Part shown: in pieces, positions 1 through 11,164 of the stretch
How the letters are laid out: each line of letters starts with the position of its first letter
Numbering within the stretch: position 1 is the stretch's first letter
Assembly (NCBI RefSeq): GCF_018991925.1
Contig: NW_024756914.1
Span: 6,218,662-6,282,661, forward strand
Direction: 5' to 3'
DNA from: Homarus americanus
Taxonomy: Eukaryota > Arthropoda > Malacostraca > Decapoda > Nephropidae
Length of the DNA: 64,000 nucleotides
Notes under the pieces: generated by a model
What the model was told of the DNA's origin: nothing
Database searches by the model: none
What the model saw: only the letters and a program-made list of their open reading frames with translations
Made by a program: the position numbers and the translations under genes

Positions 1-151
1 GGCCACCTCGTCTTCCTCCCTTACTCGCCTCTATCTCCCTTCCTCCTTTACTCGCGTCTATCTCCCTTCCTCCTTTACTCGCGTCTATTTCTCTTCTCTT
101 CCTCCCTCCCTGTCTCCCTTACTAGCCTTTCTCTCCCTCCTTTCCTCCTTA

Positions 152-352
152 TCATGATGTAATGAGTAAATTATTGTACCATGATGTTACTGTTATACCA
201 TGATGTTATTGTTGCACCATGATGTTATTGTTGTACCATGATGTTATTGTTGTACCATGATGTTATTGTTGTACCATGATGTTATTGTTGTACCATGATG
301 TTATTGTTGCACCATGATGTTATTGTACCATGATGTTATTATTGTACCATGA
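152..352. repeat. ~19-bp tandem repeat (ACCATGATGTTATTGTTGT)
   Basis: About ten copies of a 19-20 bp unit with the core ACCATGATGTTATTGTTGT, differing mainly by ATTGTT/ATTGC variants. No coding meaning is apparent. The flanks are CT-rich (1-150) and purine-rich (353-420). Confidence 0.9.
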
Positions 353-513
353 GGGAGGCAGGGGAGGGAATGATGGTGGCAGAGGAAGGAAGGGAGGAGA
401 CATGGTAGGGAAGGAAGGATGAATGACTTGGTGAATATATGGGTAATATACATTTGGGTAAATATTTATATAATACAAATTGTGCTGTTACACCATGTTC
501 ATCTCATCCTCAT

Positions 514-759
<246 letters not shown>

Positions 760-929
760 CCATCCAAAGAAATATATCTGAATAAATATGACAAAGAACA
801 GAGAACACTGAATAGGTTTCATGGAGGAACAATAACATCCCCACTATATGATGGATGCCTTGTTTTATTATTATTGCTACTATTTCATATTTTTTGTGGG
901 GTCTGTCTGGTTGTTTTACCTAATGCAAC

Positions 930-1330
930 GCGTGTGATATTCATTGGGTGGAGGGGGGAGGGATGGAAGGGGAGTGGAGAGGGGAGGGAAGGGGAGAGGT
1001 GGGGAAGGGTGGTGTTAAGAGGGTGGGGAGAGGGGAAGAGGGAGGGGGAGGGATGGAAGGAGGGGAGGTGTTAAGAGGGAGGGAGGAGATGGTGGTTTTA
1101 GGGGGAAGGAGAGGGTGGTTTTAAGAGGGAGGGGAAGAGGGACGGAGGTGTTGGCAAAGAGGAGGGGGGGGGATTACTTTCCATGTCGTCACAAAAAAAT
1201 AGTGTCGTTTCCCTCCCTCCACCCCCTCTTCCGTCTCCCCCTCTCCCTCCTTCCCTACCCCGCCCCCCAGCTGACTTTATGGTGTTGAAGGGTGGGGGGA
1301 GGGGGGGAGGTATTGTTGGCGTGATGTAAA
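930..1330. repeat. Purine-rich then pyrimidine-rich low-complexity tract
   Basis: GGGAGGG/GGAGAGG-type purine sequence runs over 940-1180, switches to CCCTCC-type pyrimidine sequence over 1205-1270, and returns to G-rich DNA. It is low complexity, not coding. Confidence 0.85.
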
Positions 1331-1373
1331 ATATTGTGTGAAAGGAATAAGCTTATTATATGCCGCCTCTACA

Positions 1374-1374
<1 letters not shown>

Positions 1375-1409
<35 letters not shown>

Positions 1410-1482
1410 TATTATTATTACCCCACACACACACAACACATACATATACTGTACATACATACATACATACATACATACACAA
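1375..1482. repeat. Compound microsatellite (CA)n-(ATT)n-(CATA)n
   Basis: Adjacent short (CA)n (1375-1405), (ATT)4 (1407-1420), further CA, and (CATA)n (1453-1482) directly precede the LINE fragment at 1529. Confidence 0.95.
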
Positions 1483-1528
1483 GCTAGTAGTTTCAAAGTA
1501 TACATACAACACAACACACCCACACACA

Positions 1529-1981
1529 GAACCTTTAAGGGTCAGGTCCAAGCACACTGTGTGTGAAATGACACAACACTTCATCTCTAATGGCAAGAGA
1601 GCTTACATATTAAGATTGTATCCACTTTTTTGCACTTAGTAGCTATATCAGTTACCCTGTATAGAACCAAACACACAATGTGCTTGAATACTACTCACGC
1701 AAATGTGAATAACAAAGTGTGAGGCCAGACACACTGCCCCACACTCCTGTACTCACGCAGTTGTGAATAAGCTACCCTTTATGTAAAGAACTAAACAAAG
1801 AATTCATGTGACATTCTGTTCAACATTCAATCCTATAATATCCTGACCACGGGGGTAGGTTATACTGACTCTTTGTGAATCCTACCTTTTAATCCTTTTG
1901 AACTACCACTCACAGGATGAGTATGGAGTGCACAATAAACTGGTCGCTGTAAGTGGCCAAATTAATTAATTAAATTAAATT
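1529..1981 (+). mobile_element. LINE family A, 3' fragment (copy 1)
   Basis: The first ~95 bases align closely by eye with 32067-32162, the end of the decayed RNase H-bearing element at 31.1-32.2 kb (shared words include GGCAAGA and ATATTAAGATTGTATCCA). The last ~70 bases match the reverse complement of 30785-30860 (shared CACAGGATGAGTATGG and GTGCACAAT). This copy is therefore the distal coding end plus 3' untranslated region of the same retrotransposon family, with an AT-rich ATTAA-type tail at 1960-1981 and then (CA)n. It has no coding capacity left. Family-level identity is firm from internal comparison; assignment to a named clade is not attempted. Confidence 0.75.
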
Positions 1982-2282
1982 ACACACACACACACACACA
2001 AGTGGGTCGAGGCAGCAGAGTGAAGTTAAAATTCGAGAAAGGATATCAGCACGGAGGCCCATCATTAGTATGCACACCGCCAACGGGTCGATGGCGGTGT
2101 TGTGTTGATATCCTTAATTTCTCGCGTGAAATAATGGAGAATAATAACCCCCGCAAACCGTGGTGATGGCGGCAACCTGAGATGTCATCAAAGTCCATTT
2201 CTGTATCTTTGTTGTTGTTGTAAGTGTTGATTAAGGTAAGGTGTAATGAGGGTTGGTTAATATGTAGGGTTAGTGTACTTGA

Positions 2283-2287
<5 letters not shown>

Positions 2288-2372
<85 letters not shown>
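2288..2372. repeat. (AAT)n microsatellite
   Basis: About 28 AAT units interrupted by two GATs. Flanking bases 2000-2287 and 2373-2860 are unique AT-leaning DNA in which no gene was recognised. Confidence 0.97.
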
Positions 2373-2449
2373 TACCAAAAATAACAATAATTCTGACATG
2401 GTACTACAGAACCTAAAATCGTTCACCCTGACCTATGACCTGACATAGC

Positions 2450-3137
2450 CTCGACAAATAATCACAGGTGTTGTCCAAACTTGCATCAGGTGAAAGGTAA
2501 GGTATCCACTAAAAGCCCTATAGCACAGAAATCACCTCAATATATCGCTAATCATTATAAACATAGGAGAAATAATCCTATTCATATGGCTTATCACTGT
2601 AACATATCATAGCACAAATAAGCTTAAAATGTAAGGCTTTATCGCTACACTAAATCCAAGTTCAACGACAATATATCTTTCCATAATGAACGATAAGGAT
2701 TACGAGGAAAAAATGAAAATAACACGAACAACATAAAAAAAGCAACATAATTTTGTATAGACAGTTTTTTTTTAGTGTACCTTGGCCAAGCTTAAGAATA
2801 TTTATGTAATATTGAAAAAAATATAAATAAATACAACAATGCAGCGATACAACATGTAATTATTATTATTATTATTATTTTACATATATACACATTTTAT
2901 TTATTTTTTATTTTAGTGTATATTGAAGGTAATAATTAAAATGTGTGTTTGTGAATATAAGCGACTTAAATCTACATAACAAGTGATCGTCTTTTGTTTC
3001 CGTTGTAATGACCGTCGAGGGGTAACCATTAACCAAAAATCACTGCGTCTATTGTGTAATATAGTGTCGTTATGTGCACTGTACTATGTCTGTGTGGTAT
3101 ATTGTTTACTATATTTATGGTTTTCTTTATCCCTTTC

Positions 3138-3138
<1 letters not shown>
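2450..3138. other. AT-rich unique DNA, nothing recognised
   Basis: Moderately AT-rich sequence with short A and T runs and an (ATT)n at 2862-2880. Only short random frames are present, and no protein family, tRNA or tandem array was seen. Confidence 0.6.
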
Positions 3139-3171
<33 letters not shown>

Positions 3172-3555
3172 AAAGAAAATCGACAATAATAAAAATTATT
3201 ACTTAATCACCACCACAATACCATCAGCGCCACCACCACCAATAAAACAACCACAACACCATCAACGCCACCAATACAACAACCGGAATACCATCACCAC
3301 CAACACAACCACCACCACCACCACCACCACTACAACAACTACCACACACCACCACCACCACCACTACAACAACTACCACACCACCACCACCACCACCAAT
3401 AAAACCACCACCACCACCACCACCACCACTACAATAACCACACCACCACCACCACCACTACAATAACCACCACCACCACCACCACCACCACCACCACCAC
3501 CATAAATAATACCACCACCACCACTACACTCACCACCACCACACTCACAACAACA
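3139..3555. repeat. (CTGT)n and long CCA/ACC trinucleotide tract
   Basis: (CTGT)n at 3139-3172 is followed by ~340 bases of CCA/ACC/ACA repeats (3215-3555), which read as poly-Thr/Pro/His or Gly/Val depending on frame. Frame openness reflects composition. Confidence 0.95.
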
Positions 3556-3674
3556 CACACTGAGGTAACTAAAAGGAGAAGCCAGCTGTTATTTTACAGG
3601 TTCCTGCAGCAATTATGGTCTAGATTTGCATACTCTGATTGATAGCCAAATTGATCGCACATCCCAAACCTGAG

Positions 3675-3910
3675 TAACACCATCCCCCCCACCTTCCTCC
3701 ACCCTCCCTCATCCCTCTCTCACCTCATCCCGACCTCCCTCACCTCCTCATCCTCCTCCCTCAACCTCCCTCCCCATCCCTCATCCTCCCTACCCTCACC
3801 CCTGACCTCCTCCTCAACCCTCCTCCCTCATCCCTCATCTCCTCACCTCACCCTCCTCCTCACCCTCCTCCCTCACCCCCTCCTCCTCACCTCCTCCCAC
3901 CCTCACCCGT
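3675..3910. repeat. CT-rich low-complexity tract
   Basis: CCCTCCTCAC-type pyrimidine sequence sits immediately upstream of the minisatellite at 3941. No other feature is visible. Confidence 0.85.
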
Positions 3911-3940
3911 CTCTGTCCTTCACTAACTTTAGCTGCTTAG

Positions 3941-4490
3941 TTGGGGGAAGTGTGTTGGGGAGTTGAGAGGTGTGTTGGGGAGTTGGAGAGGTGTGTTGGG
4001 GAGTTGAGGTGTGTTGGGGAGTTGGAGAGGTGTGTTGGGGAGGGGAGGTGTGTTGGGGAGTTGAGAGGTGTTGGGGAGTTGAAGAGGTGTGTTGGGGGAG
4101 TTGGGGAGGTGTGTTGGGGAGTTGAGAAGTGTGTTGGGGGAGTTGGAGAGGTGTTGGGGAGTGGAGAGGTGTGTTGGGGAGTTGAGAGGTGTGTTGGGAG
4201 TTGGGGAGGTGTGTTGGGGAGTTGGAGAGGCATGTTGGGGAGTCTGAGAGGTGTTGGGAGTTGGAGAGGTGTGTGTTGGGGAGTTGGAGAGGTGTGTTTG
4301 GGAGTTGGAGAGGGAGTTGGGGGAGGTGTGTTGGGAGTTGGAGAGGTGTGTTGGGGAGTTGGGAGGTGTGTTGGGGAGTTGGGAGAGGTGTTGGGGAGTT
4401 GGAGAGGTGTGTTGGGGAGTTGGAGAGGTGTTGGGAGTTGGGGAGGTGTGGGTTGGGGAGTTGGGGAGGTGTGTTGGGGAGTTGGGAGCT
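3941..4490. repeat. GT-rich ~21-bp minisatellite
   Basis: About 25 units built on GGTGTGTTGGGGAGTTG, with 16-23 bp length variants caused by loss of GAGA or GT doublets. The G-rich strand has regularly spaced GGGG runs that could form G-quadruplexes. Because units rarely contain stop codons, several long frames are open on both strands; none is a gene. Confidence 0.95.
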
Positions 4491-4554
4491 TTTGGTACGA
4501 TTGTCTTCATTAAAAATTGACAAAATATTTCACCCGTTTGCTGTAACCCTGTTG

Positions 4555-4595
<41 letters not shown>

Positions 4596-4910
4596 CACAA
4601 AGGAAAAATGAGATACAGAGGGAGAGAGAGAGAGAGAGAGAGAGACTGAGACACAGACATTAAAAGAGAAAAAGAGACAGATAAAGACAGACAGAAACAG
4701 TAAGAGATATAGTTGACGTCAGAAGGATAATAAACATGACCGCTACAGTGAAGTGGCCGCAGAGAACAAGTGGCTCTGTAAACAAAAGTGGTCGTTATAG
4801 ACAGGTGGTCGCTATAGATAGGTGGTTTCTATAGACAGGTGGTCGCTATGGACACACTATAAACAGGTGGTCGTTATAGGTGGTCTCTATAAACAAATGA
4901 TCGCTTAATT
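4555..4910. repeat. (GACA)n, (GA)n and ~20-bp GGTGGTCGCTATAGACA repeat
   Basis: (GACA)n at 4555-4594, (GA)n at 4620-4646, a single CRE octamer TGACGTCA at 4714-4721, then about eight degenerate ~20-bp units with the core GGTGGTCGCTATAGACA from 4740 to 4905. Confidence 0.85.
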
Positions 4911-4959
4911 ATCCTAACTACTTAATAAAAAGCTAATTACTTTTGAAATGTGTAATAAT

Positions 4960-5490
4960 AAGTCTCATAATTTTACGATCATTTTCAATCATTCAGTAAA
5001 TTGTAAACAAAAAATCTATTTATAATATTCCACGTAAAAAATATACCTGTACTTAGAAATGTTAATAATACTTTTACATTTTTACAACCAATTTCAACGC
5101 TGTAAAAAACAAAATATCAGTCGTTCTGTAAATTGTAAAAAAAAAATATAAATTTATATAGTCCATACAAATATTTTTTTAATAAACGTCATTTAAAGTT
5201 GTACATTTTTACAACCAATTTCAATCCCTCAGTAAAATGTATATACAAAACTTCCCAATTTACATATTACACGTCAATATTTATAAAGATGTAAAAAAAA
5301 TATACATTTTTACAATCAAATTCAATTCTTCAATAATATGTAAAATAAAAAAAATCCCCAAATTTACACATTAAAAAAAAAACATCAAAGTTTTACATAT
5401 TTACAACCAATTTCAAACAATCAGTAAATGTAAAATGAAAAAAAAATTATATACAATCCTCAATTTACATTCATCACGTAAATATTCCCT
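4960..5490. repeat. AT-rich degenerate ~90-120 bp tandem repeat
   Basis: Five diverged copies of a block containing ACATTTTTACAACCAATTTC followed by a CAGTAAATTGTAAA-like word, starting near 4968, 5078, 5199, 5302 and 5392. Between blocks lie A-runs and a CAATTTACATATTA motif that reappears at 39400-39660. No coding potential. Confidence 0.7.
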
Positions 5491-5589
5491 TGACACATCC
5501 CGGTAAAGTACAGAATTGGTGAACTTTTATTTAAATACGATCTATTGGCAAGGTTTCTGCCTGGCCTGCTCATAAAATTTAATTGTATG

Positions 5590-5833
5590 TGACAGGTGAA
5601 TATAGTGTGGGGGGATGGGGAGAGGAGGAGGATGGGGAGAGAGGGAGGGGAGGGGAGGGGGTGGGGGGAGAGGGGGTGAGGGAGGGGGATATATGGGAAA
5701 CAGTGTTATAATCATTATGTGCTGGTGAACTAGTGTTGTTAGGTTAGGTTACGAAGATCTTTTTAATAAATGTGTTGAGAGAATAATGATGGTGGAGAAA
5801 GCTTAGTGAGGAGAAGTAGTGGTGTATGTGAAC

Positions 5834-5881
<48 letters not shown>

Positions 5882-6209
5882 ACCACACCAGAAAGTTAGA
5901 TAAAATAAATGACTAAAAAGAAACAGAAGAATGTGTGTGTGTGTGTGTGTGTGTGTGTACAGAGCCCACATATATAGGGTTGTCGACCAAATTTTATTCT
6001 TCAACAGTTGTCTAATACTTAACCTAACCTAACCTAACCTAACCTAAGAAAGTCATTGCAAGAGTATTGATATTTGAGTCATTAATTGGTGTGGGGGGTG
6101 GGTGGAGTGGGGGTCTTGGTAATTAACAATAAATCTACAAAATAAACAAGTTGTAACTATAAATATGACACTCACGCATACATACATACATACATATACA
6201 GACACGCTT

Positions 6210-6241
<32 letters not shown>

Positions 6242-6270
6242 ACACACACACACATACACACACACACGTA
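5590..6270. repeat. G-rich tract, (TGTC)n, (GT)n, (CCTAA)5 and (CA)n
   Basis: G-rich 5600-5690; (TGTC)n 5836-5880; (GT)n 5933-5958; telomere-type (CCTAA)5 at 6021-6046; (CATA)n near 6178 and (CA)n 6211-6268. These are simple repeats in otherwise unremarkable DNA. Confidence 0.93.
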
Positions 6271-7480
6271 AGTCGTTCACTACACAAACAGTGAAAAAAC
6301 ATCAATTATTTTTTGAGTTGATGACGATACAGTGTTGAGGTGATGTTTATACTATCTTTATGTTACCTTAAGAATGATGTTAATATGCTTATATAACCTA
6401 CAATAATGTTAAAATGTTGTTATACATAACTTAATTAATTGTTACATGTTTTGCGCTTAAGATGACATGTTAATTGAGAAAGGGTGATGTACTTAGTTTA
6501 ATTGTATCATTATCCCCTCACTCCTTCCTCCCCCCTTCTCCCCCCCTCCCCTCCTCCTCCTCCCCACCTAATCAATAATAGTCTTTATAACGGGGTGTTG
6601 TCAATAACCAGGTGTCACAACTCGTTTACCTGTATCTCACTCTTGCTCTTAAATCACTAATTCATCTAACTGAAGAACCTGTATTTTCTATCACATATTA
6701 TCAATAGTTCTTAAGCACGAGATTCACCCCCTGTCAGTTTATTTAGCATCTTGATCTTGGTAACGTGACAGACAGACATACAGATAGATACACCTTGGTT
6801 ATTATGGATAAGTTACTTGTTTTTATTGACAGTAAAGTGTAGAGAGAGAAGTGGTGAAAGTGAGAGTGAGTTGTGTGTGTGTGTGTGTGTGTGTGTGTGT
6901 CAGATGGTGTTGTGGCCGCCCGCCTTCATTTAAATATAAAAATCATTGGCCAGACAGTCTTGCCTAACTCACTTACTCTTCATATTATTCTTATTTTCCT
7001 ACTTCCCACTTTCTCAACATGGTATTACTATGTTGTGTGAGTGAAGATGACCCGGGTTATGGTGATGGTGGTAGGGAGGGCAGGAGAAGGTGTGGGAACG
7101 TAAGCAGAATGGTAATCATCACTAACGATTATTTTATGGTCGCCGCTAGACTTCTTTAAAACAAACTCCACTGAGGGTAAATCATTGGCTCGAGGTAGTA
7201 GTGGAGGTGTGAGTGTAACAGGTGTATATAATAGTGGTGGTGATGTAATAGGGTGGTATTTGGTTCATTATATAGGTTGTGTATGAAGTAGAGGTGATAC
7301 AGCGAGTAGTGTAGACAAAAAAGAAAGGAACAAAAACGATTTTAACTTGAGAGCTTACCGCTTCTTCATACTGGTCGATATAAATGATGATTGTTACCTT
7401 GGTAATTGACGGTTAAGTTATCTTCCCTTTACGAACCATCACACACACACACACACAAGGCTCTCTGGTGGTCACGTGTT
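6271..7480. other. Mostly unique DNA, nothing recognised
   Basis: Contains a CT-rich block (6510-6565), a (GT)n at 6868-6900 and a (CA)n at 7441-7457. Otherwise this is unique AT-leaning sequence with no recognisable gene or element. Confidence 0.55.
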
Positions 7481-8326
7481 TAAAGTCTATTGTTTGTTTG
7501 GCTGCAATACGAAAATTAAATCAACGGTATTGTTGATCCTGCAGCATCTGGCAACCCCGACTCTGAGATCATGATGAGTTTCCACTACGTGACTTTTTAT
7601 GGTTAGTCCGACAACATGGCTGTGTTTAGTGCTTGCAGAATTTCCTGGGTTATTGCAGAGTCTCGGCAAGTATTTTATGTTGGTTACGGCCACGCTGGGG
7701 TCGTGAACATCACTCTTAACACAAACACACGGCTGATATATACCCCAGGTTGTGGCGGTGGTGTCTCTGTATACTCTGGACAAACACGTTGATCAAACAA
7801 ATCTAGTATTTGGGCGTGATGTTCACAGGTCCTGCCTCGCTCACTGCCTCTCTTATAACTTATCTCAGCTAGGGAGGCGCCCCAGCCTGGAATGTTGCCC
7901 AGGTCTTGTTATGATCTCTCACAACTGTCTTTCTCCTGTTACAAAACTCCTCGATATGTCTCGGCGTCAGTGACAGGTTGACACTGTCATCTCCAAGTTG
8001 GGCAACAGTCATGCCGCTGCCTCTACCGCCTAACACAAGACCTTTAATGAATTCCCAACAGCAGTGTTGTTTATTTTGAGAAGAAATCCTGGAGAAAAGT
8101 GTCTCGTGCCGACTTAAGTACTGATATAATTACCGGCGGGAGGCAGTTGTTGATAGCCAGCCGGGCGATAATAGTGTCATGGGGGCAGTAACTCATGACA
8201 TGTAACTAGTGTATTGCCAAACTGCCATTACCACTAGGTGACTAGGTATTATTGTTCTTCGTCCAGCACAGGTGATAAATGAGTGGCCCGCCAGTCGGCA
8301 ACACCATCAGGCAGAGCTCACAGCTC
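7481..8326. other. Unique CpG-containing DNA upstream of candidate promoter
   Basis: About 850 bases almost free of simple repeats, unusual for this window, with mixed composition and many CpGs. Two short frames (7487-7783 minus, 98 codons; 7752-7973 plus, 73 codons) are open, but neither translation resembles a family I know and neither has convincing splice signals. Its position directly upstream of the Inr/DPE candidate makes a proximal regulatory region plausible, by inference only. Confidence 0.4.
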
Positions 8327-8359
8327 AGTGTGCGTTTAAACGCGTGAATGAGAGGACGT
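8325..8359 (+). promoter_or_regulatory. Candidate TATA-less Inr/DPE core promoter
   Basis: TCAGT at 8325-8329 matches the arthropod initiator core, giving A+1 at 8327. GGACGT occupies 8354-8359, exactly +28 to +33, and fits the Drosophila downstream promoter element consensus RGWYVT at every position. No TATA box is seen around 8295-8303. By composition alone, an Inr core with a correctly spaced DPE is expected roughly 0.7 times in 64 kb on both strands, so the motif pair is not decisive. Its placement in repeat-poor DNA and 330 bases before a strong splice donor raises the probability. Confidence 0.45.
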
Positions 8360-8657
8360 GGACGCTCGCCCTCCCTTACCACGTATTGTGTGGTGCTCAG
8401 TGGTTCTCTAGTTAATTTCTCGATTATTGGTGCTTTGTTGGGGTGTGTTGCGTGGCGGCGTTGTTCACGAGTTAGTCAGTCTGGAATATTTGCACAGTGA
8501 AGGTGTGTACGGGGCGAGGATAGCGGTGGTGAAGACAGGAACACCCTGGTAGCCACGGTGATCTGGGAAGCACATTGGCTCAGCGTGGTGTGTGAGGGTG
8601 ACCGCCGCTCACTATACCTCCTCACAGCATCACCATCATCACAACAACACACTACAG
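8327..8657 (+). other. Candidate non-coding first exon ending at a splice donor
   Basis: From the predicted start at 8327 the sequence runs through repeat-poor DNA to CTACAG|GTGAGT, with the exon end at 8657 and intron start at 8658, a perfect donor consensus. The segment carries only short frames, so it would be a 5' untranslated exon or carry an upstream ORF. The intron would extend right through transposons and tandem repeats. No downstream coding exon could be identified here, so the gene it would belong to is unknown. Other initiator-like words (TCAGT at 8397-8401, TCAGTC at 8476-8481) could mark alternative starts but lack a matching DPE. Confidence 0.38.
8348..8500 (+). CDS. Candidate upstream ORF, 50 codons
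   Basis: The first ATG after the predicted start site opens a 50-codon frame beginning MRGRGRSPSL and ending GIFAQ before TGA at 8498-8500, entirely inside the proposed first exon. It has no recognisable domain; a hydrophobic middle (VNFSIIGALLGCVAW) is followed by a basic stretch. If the exon is transcribed this would most likely act as an upstream ORF dampening translation rather than make a functional protein. It may equally be chance. Confidence 0.15.
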   Translation: MRGRGRSPSLTTYCVVLSGSLVNFSIIGALLGCVAWRRCSRVSQSGIFAQ

Positions 8658-9039
8658 GTGAGTTGAGTTTCTCTTTAACTGTTGTTGTCCTTGATGAGTA
8701 TTGAGGGGGGAGGCTTGACGTGTTGTGTGGGTCTCCGAGATGCCCATGACCAGAGTGTCACGGCCCAGGGGAGTCTTGGGGCCCACACACACACCCGGCA
8801 TGGTTGTGTAAGTTAAACCACAGAAGGACCTAGTGTGTATGTCGTGGTCGTGTTGTCATACCCAGCACCACATGCACACAGTCGTGGTCATAGGTGGCAC
8901 ACAGTAGGAACAAATATATTCCTCTTTCTTCAACTTATAGAATCACAAACCAACGAAGATAACAAACTGATCACTAGAGGAATGAGTCAGCTTAGAGTCC
9001 ATGTACAGCAAGTTAAGAATCTTTTTATAACTAATCTGT

Positions 9040-9215
9040 GTGTATGATGATTTAGTACCTTGAGTATGATGATTTAACTCCTTGATTACGATGTTTTGAC
9101 CCCTGAGTACGATGATTTGGCACCTTGTGTACGACGATTTAACTTTAACCCCACGAGTAAGATGATTTAACCCCTTTATCCCTTTGCATACCCTAATTTA
9201 ACCCCCTGAGTTCTT
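9040..9215. repeat. ~25-bp degenerate repeat (GAGTACGATGATTTAACC)
   Basis: Six or seven diverged units with the core GAGTACGATGATTTAACCCC. Units differ by TATG/TACG and by insertions of ACTTTA. The surrounding 8660-9040 and 9216-9600 are unique sequence apart from a G14 run near 9353-9366. Confidence 0.8.
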
Positions 9216-9600
9216 CTACCTCACTGACTTGACTTGTTGACACTTGACACAGTTACATAACACCAATTACCTTGGACACCTAATTAACGACTCGAATGTG
9301 TTAATGAGTCCGTGTTTACGACTATAGCGACTTAAGTACAAGCTGGTTGTATTGGGGGGGGGGGGTAAGTAATCGGTAGTGTACAAGGCCGGATACTACT
9401 GATTAAAATAGGTATCTGGTGTTATTTTAAACGATTCTGACCTTTATATCAGGTAGAAATAATATTTCTGGAGATGAGACCCCCTCACCCCACCCTCCCA
9501 ATCCCTACTACCTACGCGGGGCTTTGAAGTCGAGGGAAATTGTGGGGTAAAAACAAGGAGAAAAAATGACTTAAGTGTAACGTGGCCATCGCTTTGATTA

Positions 9601-10425
9601 TCAGATGGAAGAGGAAGTGGTGCAGTGTGGTGGTGATGTTGTGTATGGAACATTGTACCAAGCGAAATATTGGTGGTAATGTTGTTTCTTATCGCCGGCA
9701 CGAAGCACCCACGTTTTGATGTTCTTCCACAGGTGTTCTGTATTTTGTGTATGAACGTCTGTAGAAGGTTCCACTAAGGTTGACCTGTGCTGTGAGTATA
9801 ACCAGTGTCACCGAGGGTACTGTAAGACCTCCAAAGGTCAGTATGAATTACACAACCCACTTTTACAAAACCCTGACTTAGCGGTATGAGAGTATCAACA
9901 CTGAGGTCACACACTAGTATGAGGAGTTTCCGTCTGGAGACAGTATGTACACGACCCAACACCCACGTCAAGGCCACCAGTGTATTTGGGATTATCTAAA
10001 CTTAGGTTCGTCCACTTCCACTACAGCACCAGGCACCCCTCTCTGGGATCCTGGTTTCCCAACTAACTCTCGCTCACCTCAGAACTAAAGCTTGTCCCTG
10101 CCACGATAGTTTCGAACGATATAGCCAAGTTTTCGGCAGCGTAGCGATGAGTAAAATGTTTCCCAGTAAACGTATTACAAAACAATAAGTTCTTCCACGC
10201 CTGAGTGTAACTTGTCCCGCCAAGTGGTCTTATACTGTATACAGAGAATGAAAAGCCACACTGAGTTGATCTCTGACTTGGGGATTTTGCAGCCTTTCGT
10301 GTTTTATCTTCACAATCATGGCAGCCTGCGCCACACTTGGGCACCAGGGGAGTACAGTAGCTACAGTATGCAGAACCCCGTGGGTTTTGAAAACGTTAAT
10401 TGCAGCGGCGTTATTAAAAAAGAAG
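9601..10425 (-). pseudogene. Merlin/IS1595-like DDE transposase, frame-broken
   Basis: On the minus strand, pieces in different frames line up in the order of an ISXO2/IS1595-type transposase, the group that includes eukaryotic Merlin transposons. Near 10400-10365 is an N-terminal helix-like piece (INVFKTHGVLHT). A zinc-binding-like N-domain follows with CPKCG and CEDKTRK near 10350-10310, then a helix-turn-helix-like region to 10063. The first catalytic aspartate lies in VVEVDEPKFR (about 9994-10036). The second lies in IHTDLWRSYSTLGDTGYTH within 9774-9977. A C-terminal part has VHTQNTEHLWKNIKTWV and ends at TGA 9601-9603, where E of NTEHLW is the likely third acid. Total length is about 270 codons, close to the family norm. 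At least three frameshifts and stops (for example after 10063) make it inactive as read. Clear terminal inverted repeats were not found. It sits in the putative first intron of the 8.3-kb transcript. Confidence 0.82.
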
Positions 10426-10439
10426 TTGATTAGTTTGCC

Positions 10440-11160
10440 ATTTTAACTGTGGGCACCCTTGTCACGCGGACATCTTGCGAAAGATAAAATCGAAAAGGCA
10501 AAACGCTATATTTAGAGACTTAAGTGTAAGTTGAGACATTCATAGCGTATTGTTTGAAGAATTTTGTATTAACTTGTGGGTAGTTTACTGTTCCGGTACT
10601 TTATATTGAAAACAAAATGTGGTGTGTGTGTGTGTGTTGAAAGAGCATGGCGACCTCTTGTGTCAATGTCTCGACAAGGTTTTTAAGTCTCCCCTACAAA
10701 TCGTTCTTCAGTGAGGGAGTAACCACGCCTCAAACGACTAACACGCTGACAGTCATGTATGTGTGTGCGCGCAGGCGTAAACATGTGATGTATGACTCGT
10801 ACAGTTAGGCACCCGCAACATACCCAGCCTCCCTCCCCCGCACCGCCCAGGAGGAGGGAGGGACGGCGAGGGAATGTTATTTAGGTAGTGGTGAGTGGAC
10901 GAACTCCTCCTTGTTACTAAGTGTTTACCAGGGAGGCTTTTGTGTGGTGAGGGATGTGACGTAGCTCGTGGACCATGTGTGGCACCCTCGGGTAAGTACA
11001 GTATGTGGGAATGTATCCACCTGGGCCGCCACATTTAAGATGGCCACCAAAATAATCTGGGACTGTACGTCACTAGATACCGTCCCTAATCCGGGGCTGT
11101 GGTAAAACTAATCGGCGAGGAACCTAATCCTCAGTCTTTTATGGCTTGTCTGGTGGACCC
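10440..11160. other. Unique, partly CpG-rich DNA
   Basis: Largely unique sequence with a short (GT)n at 10619-10638 and a CpG-rich patch at 10760-10900. A 93-codon minus-strand frame (10753-11034) is open but unrecognised. The first ~80 bases may contain the undetected 5' end of the Merlin element. Confidence 0.45.
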
Positions 11161-11164
11161 CAAT

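Noticed and set aside
6021..6046. Chromosome end or telomere
   Set aside because: Only five CCTAA units, with complex sequence on both sides. All TTAGG clusters in the window are short, degenerate and interstitial.
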